Source: Cephalotus follicularis (Eukaryota; Streptophyta; Magnoliopsida; Oxalidales; Cephalotaceae). Taken from it: a DNA stretch of 64,000 nucleotides. The notes below the pieces were generated by a model that searched no databases, was not told where the DNA came from, and saw only the letters and a list, made by a program, of their open reading frames with translations. The translations under genes and the position numbers were made by a program. The DNA lies in contig BDDD01002939.1 of assembly GCA_001972305.1 (NCBI GenBank), positions 92,762 through 156,761 on the forward strand, given 5' to 3'. Position 1 is the first letter of the stretch, and each line of letters opens with the position of its first letter. Shown piece by piece: positions 1-10,951 of this stretch.

Positions 1-972
1 TAAAAGTAAGAGTGAAGCAATCATACCAACATTGGAGGCTCAACCACTTTGCCGCTACACGCTTGCAGTAGCAACTGCCGGTCATCGGTAACACCGCCAG
101 TTTTCGGACAGTCCACGTTTCATCCGATGTTGACACCAACGGACTCCAAAAAATCTGCTCAACCCAAATCTGTAGGAGAGACGCCTGGAACCGTGCCGGA
201 ACATGGCGGACAGAGGCGGCGACTCACTGAGTTCAGACTCAGTGAGTCTTGGTCAACTCGCCATTGACCGGCCTTGACATATGTGGACTCCAACACCACG
301 ATGAACACACAGGTGGCCGAGACTCGGAGAGACTCGGCCAGGAACGCAGAGAACGGCAAGCGGCGAGTCACAGGGTTGACTCGCCGTTCGTCATCAGTGG
401 CCGCCAAGCCACCAAAAGGCTCAACGACACCAGCCCGACACACCCCAACCCAAGAATCGCCGTGACTCAGCCCGGAACGCCAAGTCACAGCAGCCGGACG
501 CGTGAACTCGCCCAGCTGACTCAACAAACGCAAAACGGCCAGAAAACAACCGGGAAACGCAAAACAAAGATCAAAATGGATGGAGCCAGTTATTGGCTCC
601 ACCCACTGTGATCATCGGTGGTGGAAGAGACACCGGGAGCAAGAATCGGCCAAAAAACGCAAATGGCCGAGAGGGAGAAACGGGGGAGAAGAAGGGAGAA
701 GTCGGGAGAGAGAAGGGAGAAGGCTTACCAGGGATGGTCGCTCACCTTCTCACGGCATCCGGCGCGAAGCGCCGGTCTCTCCACCGGCGGAACAGCGCCC
801 CTGCGATGTGCGTACGCGTAGCACGGGTCTGCCTCGCCCAAAACGCACGAGTCGTGCGTTGTAAGAAGAAGAAAAGGCAGAGATGGGAGAGATTGGTGGG
901 AGAGGGTGTGAGAGAGATTAAGAGAGAGATTTTAAAAAACCTTTTTAAAATGCATTTTGACTTAATAAAAAT

Positions 973-1022
<50 letters not shown>

Positions 1023-2517
1023 CTCTTTTTCTCCTTTAATTAAAATCTCTTTCAATTTTAATTTTGTTTCTTCTTTCTCCTTTAATTAAAATCTCTTTCA
1101 ATTTTAATTTTGTTTCTCATACATGTTTAATAATTCTCTCAATTAATTAAACATGTTTATCTCTTTAATGACTTAATTAAAGTCTCACACTTTAAATAAT
1201 TAAAGACCCTCTCTTTAATTAATTTAATTAAAATTAAGTCATGCTCCGGCTGTAAAATCTCTTATACATCAAGATGACTATTAGTAGAACGAAAAACAAA
1301 CAACTAATGTCAAAATAATATATACTAGTTAAAAACTAGATTTACCACCAAGCGAGCATGTGTGCAACATGCGTCACTTTTCCAATAATCAGGAGGGACC
1401 CAAAAGCCTGGTGGATTTCCGATTCGATGATAAATTTCTTAGAATATCCCTAAGTTCTGGTACGACTATCCAACTAATAGTCCCGGTGTGATCTATAATC
1501 ACCCCCGGATCCGCGGACCAAAAAGTACCACCTCTATCATTCGTTAACCGGTACCCCAGTACTTTATCACTGTCATCGATTTGCGTGCCATGCATCCTTC
1601 GTCATCTCGGCTCTGACCGTGGACTAGAGTTTGGATAAATGTGACCCCTAGGTAAAATCGCGATAACTATAATTCTATGAACGCAATGAGACTATGGGAG
1701 ATATCCCTGGAAACCTCTTGTTCCCAATCTCCCAGTGCCTGGCCAGGACTTTAAGTCTTCAACGGTCACAGATGTTATAGAGCCTATAACCCTCAACACG
1801 GGTGTGACGATTCCATCTTGCGCACTCGCCCACACATCTCAATGCAGCTCCCACAAGGCCCAAAGACAACCCTTTTGCCAGCACGTGGCTAGTGCTGGGG
1901 AAGGCGGAAATCAAAGCCAAGCAGTTACTACACAACATGTGTCAGCCGCTCAGGTCTAACGATACAACGTAAATCACGTATGATCTACTAGCCCTCTTTG
2001 TCTAAGCACTACCGCGATAATAGGAACTCTATTGACATAGGTGTTGACTCTCCAAATAGAAAACCTATGGTGGGTCGGTTCAGTGTTGTGCCTCTGCACG
2101 CACCCCGCATCAGTTTTAGGGTCAAACCCAAATGGCAATGAGATGATCCATCCTCCTTTACCATTCGGAGCAAGCATAACACAGAAAGTCTTTGCGGTTC
2201 ATCAATTGCCCTAAGAAAGTGAACCTATGACTTGGAACTTTTGTCACAAGGGAGTAAGGATCTCATTCTCATAACCTCTCAGGCACTAGATCCAACCCTT
2301 TATGGACAGGGCGCTATATGTGTATTCTGTTGACATGGTGATCAACTGATCCATAGAGACGGTATGGGATAACACATAGAGCCAGATGCTAATATTTACT
2401 GAATATGCACAATAAAACATGAATGGAACTAAGAATGTACGATTCAAGAGTGTGTAATATGCTGAGAACATATGTCTGCAGCCTCCTCGTGGCTTGCGGG
2501 GACACCCTAATCTAACA
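1..2517 (-). repeat. Copia LTR K (minus strand, truncated by window edge)
   Basis: Read on the minus strand, this begins TGTTAGATTAGGG at 2517 and matches the plus-strand LTR at 51216-53565 over most of its length, including the GC-rich block at 160-860 and a TC/GA microsatellite. It also shares blocks with the Copia-1 LTRs, for example the stretch around 2220-2290. No polypurine tract lies just outside 2517, so this is a 5' LTR or solo LTR and not a 3' LTR. Its inner end is outside the window: by comparison with 5520-5795, roughly 200-300 bases are missing. The flank at 2518-2522 (GGCGT) would be its target duplication. Open frames in 1-1040 are chance frames of the GC-rich block. Confidence 0.85.
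977..1017. repeat. (TC)n microsatellite inside copia LTR K
   Basis: An unbroken TC dinucleotide run of about 41 bases. The sister LTR at 51216-53565 carries the same site as about 59 bases of AG at 52686-52744, so it is an LTR-borne microsatellite that changed length after insertion. Confidence 0.95.
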
Positions 2518-3247
2518 GGCGTAACCCTATCAGGCTACATCAACACAACCAACAATCATGTCCCCAAAGGACCAGTCGATCCAATCAGTACGTACGAGAG
2601 CGTCGCCATCTTCTGGCCCCAACGTCGCACTCCATACTTCAACCCCATCTCCGGTCGGCTCGAAGCAGGTCAACAGTACAGGTTACTAGCACGGCGGCTA
2701 AGTTATCACAGTGGGTTTCCCCATCCATCTTCTTTCCCCTAAGGCCAAACCCTGTCACTAACCATCCATGGAAACCTCTGCCACGCAGCTAGTACGGCAA
2801 CAGTACCAATCACAGTCCAATTCAAGCAATTTATAAAATAGTTACTTGATCAAATACATTTGTTCAATATACAACAATCCTTTTCAAGTTGTTATAAGTT
2901 ATAAACACTTGAAACATACATTTTGATTATGTAGACAATACTTTAAACAGTTCACAATTTTTGGAAACCATTTTCCAAAACCCTTTGAAAATATACATTT
3001 ATCCAATATAGATTTTCTGTAAAATAATGATTTGTTTAAAAATCATGCATGTATCTATAAAAGGATAAAACACTTTTAGAATTCAATCAAAGTTCAATAT
3101 GCAATGCAAACTTATGCTCAAATGTATCTAAACTCATTTCTGGGTCAACGCACGTCATCTAAGCAAAATTATCCAAAAAAGTAGCTTAAGCGTCGGCGTT
3201 TAACCTATAGGCCTTGACGCTTATGTCGTCTAAGCGTCGACGCTTCC
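2518..3247 (-). repeat. Gypsy LTR H, distal part (minus strand)
   Basis: This joins 13250 once Copia-1 is removed, because both sides of Copia-1 carry the duplication CTTCC and the same palindrome-bearing sequence type. On the minus strand the order (palindrome array, then AT-rich segment, then GC-richer segment) parallels LTR I at 16770-17800. The 3' end of H is lost at 2518, where copia LTR K inserted. No gene is visible. Confidence 0.6.
3190..3245. promoter_or_regulatory. GTCGAC-type palindrome array, part 1 of LTR H
   Basis: Three sites centred near 3194.5 (GCGTCGGCGT), 3215.5 and 3238.5 (AAGCGTCGACGCTT). Centre spacings are 21 and 23 bp. Copia-1 inserted immediately beside the last, perfect palindrome. 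A regulatory role is inferred from palindromy and spacing only. Confidence 0.5.
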
Positions 3248-5795
3248 TGCTAGAGTAAGGGTGTCCTTGCATGCTACGAGGTGGCTCTGCATAAATATAT
3301 ATGTATGTATGAGATGCACTCCTTAACTGGACATATCTCTTTAAGTCGCGGGGCGGCTGCATATGTGTATATTACACTCTCTATTTATACAATCTGAATT
3401 CCTTTCCGTGTTTTATAGTCCATATTCAATCAACAATGGCAACCCATTATATGTATATCCCAAACCATCTTAAACAGATCGGGTGATCACCATGTCATCC
3501 GAGTACACATATAGTGCCCTGTCATTCGAGGGGTTGGATCTCATGTGTGAGAGGTTATGAGAATGAGATCCTTACTCCCTTCTGACAGAACGTTCCAAGT
3601 CATAGGTTTACTTTCTTAGGTCAATTGTTGAACCGCAAAGACTTGTCGTATTATGCTTGCTCCCGGGTTTAGTGGAGGATGTACTATCTCATTACCATTT
3701 GGATTTATCCTAAATCATAATGTGGGGTTCGTGCTAAGAAGCATGAGACTGAACCGACCCACCATAGGAAACCTATTTGGAAAGTCATACCTATGTCAAT
3801 AGGATTCCTATAGTCTCGGTAGTGTATAGTCTATGGTGACTAGTAGACCATTCGTGGAGCTACGTTGTATCATTAGACCTGAGTGGTTGTCATGCATTGT
3901 GTTGTAACTGCTTGGCTTTGATTTCCGCCTTCCCCAGCACTAGCCACGTGCTGGCAAAAGGGTTGTCTTTGGCCTTGTGGGAGCTTCATTGAGATGTATG
4001 GGCGAGTTTGTAATAAGGGATCGTCACACCCGTATGAAGGGTGATAGGCTCTATATTATTTATGTTCGTTGAGACTCATAAAACCCTAATCAGGTATAGG
4101 CAGACTGGAAACGTGGTTTCCGGAGATGTTTGCCGAAAGTCTCAATGCTAACGTAAATTTATAGTTATCACGACTTTACCTAGGGGTGACATTATTCCAA
4201 ACCCTAGCTCGCGGTCGGAGTCAAGTATGACGTAGGATACATGACACATATGCCGATGACTGGATAAAGTACTGGTTTACTGGATGTCGACTTATAGACG
4301 TAGTTTATTCTACGGATCTGGGCGATGATGGGATTCACACCGGGGTTGTTTTAATAGTCGGGGACTATTGAGATAGTCGTACCAGAATTCATGGGATGTT
4401 CTGAGAAATTTATAGTCGTACCGGATTCAAACCGGGCTTTCGGGTCCCACCTGATTATTGGAAAAGCGATGCACCCTGCACACATGGTAGCTTGGTGGGA
4501 AATCTACTTTTAACTAGTATATATTGATTTGGCATTAGTGGTTTATTTATTTTTTAAAATTTACCACCGTATTGTCAAATTGATATATTAAGAGAAACCA
4601 CACTGGGAGTATGTTGTTACATACATTGTGCGGGGAGCACATAATTTAAACCGAGAGAGAAATTTTGTTTTATTTAAAATAAAATTAAAAGAGAAATTAT
4701 CAAAAAGGGAGTAGGAGACAAATTTTGAGGAATTCAAAAATTGTCTTCCTTTCTTTTTGGCGTATGGGTAACGCCATCTACAGAGGAAACGCACGGCTCG
4801 CGTGTGTTGCAGCGCCTCCGACGGGTGATGTCGACGCCGTTGGTGTCGGTGGCCGGGTAAGAGGCCGGCTCTCATCCACGGTAAGCCTCTCTCCCTTTCT
4901 CTCCCATTTTTCTTCTCTCTCTCTCTCTCTAATTTTGTCCAACGCTTTTCGTGTCACCCGTTGTCGGCCTTCTCTTACACCGCCGGTGGTCTCGGTAGGT
5001 GGAGCTGCCTCGGCTCTACCTATTTCGGCCCTAGACTAGGTGTGCCCGGCTGTTGTTTGGCCGGTCTTTGCACTTCGGGTTGACCCTGTCGACTTGGAGC
5101 GTTGTTCACAGCGGGTCTTTGGTCCAGCTGTGTAGATCGTAAGATTTCATGGCTGGTGGTGGCGGTCCGATGTCATGGCGACCTCGTTTTCTCTAGGTCG
5201 GGTCGACCCGCCGTGGTTGTTCATCGTGATCGCCCATTTCCATGGCGATTCACGGCGATCCTTGGCAACCAGTGGCTTTATCGTGTCCTTGGCGTCTTGT
5301 GGTGGCTCGGCCTGTCCAGGCCAAGAGTCATTGAGTCTGAACTTAGTGACTCGCCACCACTGCAAAGCCCACCGCCATCGTTCCGGTTTGCTTCCCGCCG
5401 TTTCTCCGCCACCAGTGGATAGATCAGAGCTCCAGGTGTCCGTTGGTGTCTTGGTTGAAGTTTTCGTGGATTGGCCGGAAACCAGCAGTGGAGCCAGTAA
5501 CCGGCAGTTGCTTCTGCAAGCGCGTAGCGGCAAAGTGATGGAGCCGCCAACGTTGGTATGATTACTAAACAATTATATTATTGTTTACCGAATTGATTTC
5601 GGTTATAGTGGATGTATGCTTGACTGTGATATTTGTTCAATTCAATATTAAACAGAGATCCTAGGCTAATAGATTTTGGTAGTAAGATGTAATTGTGAAC
5701 CTAGACTGGCGAGTCTTGGTGTTTTTGAAAAATTAAAATTATACACACTTGCATCCTAGACCCAAAATCGACCGGGCCCCTCCCGGGTTCCAACA
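3248..5795 (+). repeat. Copia-1 5' LTR
   Basis: 2548 bp, from TGCTAGAGTAAGGG to TTCCAACA. It matches 10952-13249. Relative to the 3' LTR it keeps about 295 bp around 5193-5488 that the 3' copy lacks, and lacks about 34 bp present at 12828-12860. A pyrimidine-rich tract (CTCTCT) sits at 4890-4932. Open frames at 4588-5572 on both strands come from the GC-rich block and are not genes. Confidence 0.92.
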
Positions 5796-5797
5796 AG

Positions 5798-5808
5798 TGG
5801 TATCAGAG
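5798..5808 (+). other. Copia-1 primer binding site
   Basis: TGGTATCAGAG lies two bases inside the 5' LTR end. This is the usual complement to the plant initiator methionine tRNA 3' end used by copia elements. Confidence 0.88.
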
Positions 5809-7250
5809 AGATCCGTTTTAATATCAATTGGACTTCGATTTTGATTTTTGGTGACTGTTTTGGAATGGTTAAAGTAGCTGAGATTCTAATTTAATTCCCT
5901 TCCCATTGTTGTTTTATAAAATTAAGTTTTTCTTAAACCGAGGGAAACTATATTGTAAATAATTTAGTGGGAGTTTTATTGGAATATCGGCAATCTTGGG
6001 ATTATTTCGATTGGTCATCGGAAATTGAAATTGCTTGTGTTTATTTATATCTATTATGGATATAGATTTAAATGTCTTATGCATGATGGTAGGCAATGGG
6101 ATTGAACCTAGCTTTTGGTTTCTTTTGTGGATGGTTTAAATTGCTTTATTATCGTGTACTTTATTTGGTCTGTAATATGGTTGCCTGTGAGCACCATTTT
6201 CCTTTTTTTGGTAATTCTCTCTCTCCCTCCATTGATATTCTATTCTTTATTTTTAAATGTATTTTGTGTAAATTTCATTTTTTGTAAATAAAAGAAGAGA
6301 AGAATTGCAAAGGGGCTTGAAGAGGGAGATCAAGGAAATTACAAGACCAAGTGAAGACCATGTTTGCATGGTGCATTTTGTAATAAAGTTGTTTTGAATA
6401 GTTCACCTAGGAGACCGAGGGATCACATTCGCTCGTGTGATCTCTCATAGTTTTAATCCCTAGCCAGGCCATTTTTATTTCTATGTGGATCATAGGATGC
6501 ATGAGATGGATGTTTACTTTTTGCAAACAATCCAAACACGTCAAGCATAATAAGCCGTTCCAAATGGATTGGAAGATTAAAATTGATTTAATAATGGCTT
6601 TGGTAATTTAAAATTTGATGAGACCTCAAATTCCTGCAATTTTGAAATAATAAGTCCATAAGGGGTGGGGCACAAGGGTGCTTCATCGTTGACCTTCCAT
6701 AATCTTTGTTGAAAGGTATGGATATATTGGGGATGGCACTGCTCAGCAGAGGTCCCTCGTATGACCATTACTGTTCACCTTCAGTGCTGGGGTAGCACTG
6801 GAAGGAAAAAACAAAGTTTTGGTGTTCTGACTAGCCTCCTAGTGGATATCAAAACTGGTTCATTTCTTTGAGGATTGTGGGTACGGACTTATACTGAGTT
6901 CATAGTATTAGCGCCGCTCAGCGGTGGATTGTATGGGTCGGGAGGCCGAATGATGTATCGGATCTTGCATATCATGGGCGAGGCCCTATTGTAAATTGGC
7001 CATTAAAGCTTACCTATTTGGTATTGTGGTTTGTTTTGCTCAGCGGAGACCATAATATGCGAAACAGATTCTGACCCCCACTAGGAAGCGGGTGCTTCCC
7101 GAATTCCACATGGAGGTGTGGGATACGATTAGAATAGTGGGAGGAGCCATAATTACTAAAGACCAAGAATTATGGTAATAACATGAAATTGAATAATCTG
7201 CTAATATACTCTCTTGTTTCTTCTAATAGGTTGTTAGATAACATATTCTA
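5809..7250 (+). other. Copia-1 leader, no recognisable gene
   Basis: About 1.4 kb of AT-rich leader between the primer site and the first gag-like sequence. I see no conserved protein in any frame. Short open frames here (5914-6096 minus, 6096-6287 plus, 6577-6768 minus) have no recognisable domains. Confidence 0.6.
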
Positions 7251-7860
7251 AGTACTCAAATGGCAGACAACACCGTAATTTGGCATGTTTTATATTTTCT
7301 TAAGCGACATAATCCACGTTCTTTGAATGGTTGTGCATAGTACTCACGAGCATGAGAGTTTCTCATGTCATGACTGAGATACCCCCATATTAAGAGATCA
7401 ATGCATCTGACCATCACATTGTCGGGGTGGCTAAGTGGTGGGATGATGATCATAGACCTCAATACATGGCGAGTGTTGCCTTGATGCCAAACTGGCAAAC
7501 GTTATGTATTTCTTCACAGACCTTATGTGCCGTGTTGATACAACTTGAGGAGTTGTTTGGCACATAGTCGTGGACTGATAAGGTAGTTTTGGACCAGTCT
7601 GGATCAAAACAATCTGTGATACCTATTCATTCTTCTAGAACAACCTCAAGGAGAGGTGGATCAAGAGGATCAAGTTTCAAGGGCAAGGAGCTCATAAGGA
7701 AGAAAGAAAAGGAACCACTTCACGTGGTTCGGGGATACCATTCATTAGAGGATTAAAAGCTTATTAAAGGAGATATCCTACTTCTGCGTGGGAAGTTAGG
7801 ATACTGGAAGAGAAATTGCGAATAATTTCTTGCTTCCATTGCAGATGTTACCTTGGGGTT
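7251..7860 (+). pseudogene. Copia-1 gag remnant
   Basis: Gag would form the virus-like particle and bind the element RNA. The first part, from an ATG near 7261 (MADNT...), is too decayed to align by eye. A later stretch at 7575-7810 reads as a basic Ser/Arg/Gly/Lys-rich segment followed by a zinc-knuckle-like tail with the residues GKLGYWKRNC at about 7782-7811, the usual end of a copia CCHC knuckle. The leading cysteines are out of frame. Identification rests on that tail and the position ahead of integrase; otherwise inferred. Confidence 0.5.
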
Positions 7861-8399
7861 AGGTACCATCATATTTTTTATATTCCACTTAGCTTACAAT
7901 GTAAGTTCAATTTGGGTTATGTACTCAAGTTGGGAGACTAACATTTAAAACTCTTTGCAGGATGCTAAGAGGAGCTAAGCAGCTCGGAGCTGAGGATGCA
8001 ATGGACCTATGACATGAAGATCGAGGATGTACTTTTATGTTGTTGGATATATTTATTTGTATATATATGTAAAGCAATGTGGCTTTTGTATATAGACTTA
8101 ACTCTTGTAAACATTGTAAAGAACTTTTCTTCTAAATTTTGATTAGAATATCCAATGTATATTTTGTAAAGCTGAGAGCATTTTGTTTATTACAAATGGA
8201 TAGTGTCTATTATTTTTTGGTTATGTATCAGTCAGCACTGATTAACTAGATAATGGGTTTTAAGTCTTAAATACTAATCAAACAATAGCACCAGCTATTG
8301 AGCAAGGAATTAATAATAAAAGACTATGAGAGATTTGATATAAACCCTTCACAATGTTTTGCATTATTGATTAGGTCATTCTAGCGAGGCTAGATAAAC

Positions 8400-9240
8400 A
8401 CGTTTGGTTAAGGATGGACTTTTGGACATCCAGGACGGGGAGTCCCTTCCAACGTGTACATCATGTTTGAATGGCGTAATGACCAAATCTTCTTTTCTCC
8501 AAGTGTGGAGAAAAGGTAGTGGACATATTGTAATATATCTGCATTGACATTTGTGGTATAATGTCAGACAATGCATGTGAAGGTTTTCACTACTTCATTA
8601 CCTTCATACTGTGATTCGTCACGGCTTCGGTAAGTATTTTGGGTGAAACACAAATATGAACCTTTTGAAAGAGTTAAGGGATTTAGACATGAAGTTGAAA
8701 TGCAAACGGGTAAACCTATTAGAGCATTACGCTCTGATCGGGGAAGCGAATACCTGTCTGTAGAATTCTTGGGTTATCTGAAAGATAACGGAATTCTTTC
8801 TCAATGGATCCTTTCTGGAACACCGTACTGTGATGTTCTTTCCAAACGAAGGATATTGACATTCGTGAATATGTCAAATCCATTATGTCTTTTATTCATC
8901 TTCTTATCTCCTTCTGGGATTGTGCGTTGCAGCGACAATGTACATCCTAATCCGAATTCCTATGAAATCCGTCCCCTCCATATCTTTTAAGATTTTAAAT
9001 AGGAGGAAACCCAGCCTAAACCAAGAAGGTTAACGGTTGTCCGGCTTTTGTAAGAAGGAGAAAACCTTCTAAGCTGGAGGCGCGTGCGGATCGTTGCCAG
9101 TTTTGTGGGATATCCTAAGAAGTGCTTAGGATAACATTTCAACCATCCCAGCGAACAAATGGTATTTGTTTCGCGTACTGCAAAATTCCTCGAAAGGGGA
9201 ATACCTATTTACACGAAGCAGTGGGAGTAAGGTATAACTA
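8400..9240 (+). pseudogene. Copia-1 integrase remnant
   Basis: Integrase inserts the cDNA copy into the host chromosome. The longest open piece (8643-8990) carries the copia integrase core signature LRSDRGSEYLS followed by FLGYLKDNGILSQW. Upstream, 8400-8480 shows a pre-integrase-like piece (LLDIQDGESLPTC). Downstream, 9040-9240 keeps the C-terminal features KLEARADRC and, after a frame change, ARTAKFLE-like residues. Frameshifts near 8600 and 8850 and the loss of the region after GTP break it. Order before reverse transcriptase is as expected for copia. Confidence 0.8.
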
Positions 9241-9401
9241 AGTGAGTTATTATCTGGTGAAAGCCCACATGACGATGAGGAATTAGAGATGGAACCCTCT
9301 ATAGACAAGATTGGGGAAAGGATCCCAACCTGAGAAGGGATCTCAGTAAGGCACTCCTCGCAAGAGGAGATCAAGCAAGATTTTAACAGTGTCTGAGAAA
9401 T

Positions 9402-10430
9402 ATGGTTTTCTCGCAAAAGTCACTGATAAATCTAAAGTCATCGATGATGACGAGCCTGTCAGCTATAAAGGAAACAGTGAAGAGCACCAATTTCTACACA
9501 TGGCTGGGAGTCATGAAATCCGAAATGGATGCCATATACGTCAATCGAGTATGGAACTTGGTTAATGCTCCCATAGGCGAGTTGCCCAGTGGTTGCATAT
9601 ATATCTTCAAGAGGAAGATAGGCGTTAATGGAAAAGGTTAAAACCTTTAAATCCTAATGATTAAGTCCATTCAGAGAATGCTTGTAATTGCCTCTCGTTA
9701 TGGATATAACAAATGGCATATGGATGTCAAGAAAACCTTGAAAGAGGACTATCTTTAAGTGGACATCTTAATGTTCCAAACCCGAGGGGTTTACATCCAA
9801 GGAACATTAGCACAAAGTGTGTGCAAGCTCCTAAGGTTTGTGTATGACCTTATACAAGCATCTTGTAGCTGAAACATCTGTTTTTGATTTTTATCAAAAC
9901 GATGCTATGCCTTAAGTCTACCGGAAATAGGATATCCTAGATATCACTTTCTTAGTACTATACATGGATAACATTCTACACATTGGTAATGTTGTAGGTT
10001 TGTTATAGTACAATTAACCAAGAACTTCTCCAAAAGGATTTGGGAGAGACTTCCTACGTTTTGAGAATGAAGATCTTAAGAGTAGATCGAGTAGGTTGTT
10101 CTGACTTTCCCAAAGCCAGTACATCAGCAGGGAGCTGATATAGTATGGATTACTGAATTCTGCGTTTGGCTTACTGCAAATTACCCAAGGAATACATCTT
10201 GCCAAGAGGATGTTGAAAGAGACATCAGAGGAAAGTGTTGCATGAGTATATTACCTTAAGCTTCGACTAAAGGCTACATCATGCAATATCATACTTTATA
10301 CTAGGCCTGACATTGTACAAGTCTAAGGGTCTGGCTAGTTTATTATCAGTTCAATCCCTGTGAGAGGCACTGGGAATTGTCAAAGAGATCTGAGAGTGAC
10401 TCAGGATTTCTTATTGACATCTGGAGAAGA
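9402..10430 (+). pseudogene. Copia-1 reverse transcriptase remnant
   Basis: The 9402-9641 frame holds the start of copia reverse transcriptase: MKSEMDAIYVNRVWNLV, then IFKRKIGVNGKG. After a frame break, 9660-9800 reads IKSIQRMLVIASRYGYNKWHMDV, the conserved block before the catalytic site. The catalytic motif near 9961 reads YMDN instead of YVDD. The domain end (LASLLSVQ-like, ERHWE) is visible near 10330-10400. Several frameshifts and stops make it inactive. Confidence 0.82.
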
Positions 10431-10439
10431 TAGTGAATT

Positions 10440-10930
10440 GAATAAGGGTTATGTTGACTCTATTTTAATCTATGATCTGAATGATCACAACATCGTATCA
10501 GGATATGTGATTATCCTAAACGAAGGTGTTATGTGAGTTAGAGGAGTCTACAACAGTGGGATACTATTGACTCAACCATAGAATAAGAGTATGTTATAAC
10601 CTATGATATCGCAAAGTTGTTGTTTGGTAGCGGAAGTTCATTGTGGAACTTTATGTAGTTCCATCTATCATTCGTCCGGTTGTGTAGAGTGACGACGATA
10701 GGGGGACTTTGCACAGGCTATGGAACACATGTCTCATTACCGCTCTAAACGTTAAAGCAACGGTATCATTATATTATATGATTCATGATATTGTATATAG
10801 AGGAAACATTATCATAGAGCGATTTGCAACGATAGCAAATTATGGCAGACCCACTGACCAAAGCCATGAGCATTAGTAGTACTTCAGTGACAACGAAAGT
10901 TCGATGGGATTAGGCTAAAGGACTTCGTGG
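10440..10930 (+). pseudogene. Copia-1 RNase H remnant
   Basis: RNase H removes RNA from the RNA/DNA hybrid during reverse transcription. Only scattered blocks remain. The clearest is near 10800-10870, where the nucleotides still encode, across a frame change, an ERF...NYADPLTKAM-like end typical of the copia polyprotein C terminus. Position directly before the purine tract and 3' LTR supports the call. Confidence 0.6.
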
Positions 10931-10940
10931 ATTGAGGGCC

Positions 10941-10951
10941 AAGTGGGAGAT
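10941..10951 (+). other. Copia-1 polypurine tract
   Basis: AAGTGGGAGAT lies directly before the 3' LTR start TGTTAGAG. The same GTGGGAGATTGTTAG context occurs at Copia-C (35690), and a close variant at Copia-B (51208). Confidence 0.82.

Noticed and set aside
249-611. Open frames on both strands in the GC-rich block at 49-1039
   Set aside because: The same sequence recurs at 52812-53560 as part of a copia LTR; frames overlap on both strands and have no recognisable domain.
4588-5572. Several overlapping open frames suggesting a gene
   Set aside because: They lie in the Copia-1 5' LTR and recur in part in the 3' LTR at 12380-12676. Frames on opposite strands reflect GC-rich composition.
5798-5808. 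Initiator-methionine tRNA-like sequences
   Set aside because: Only the ~12 bases complementary to the tRNA end are present, at retroelement primer sites; no tRNA gene.
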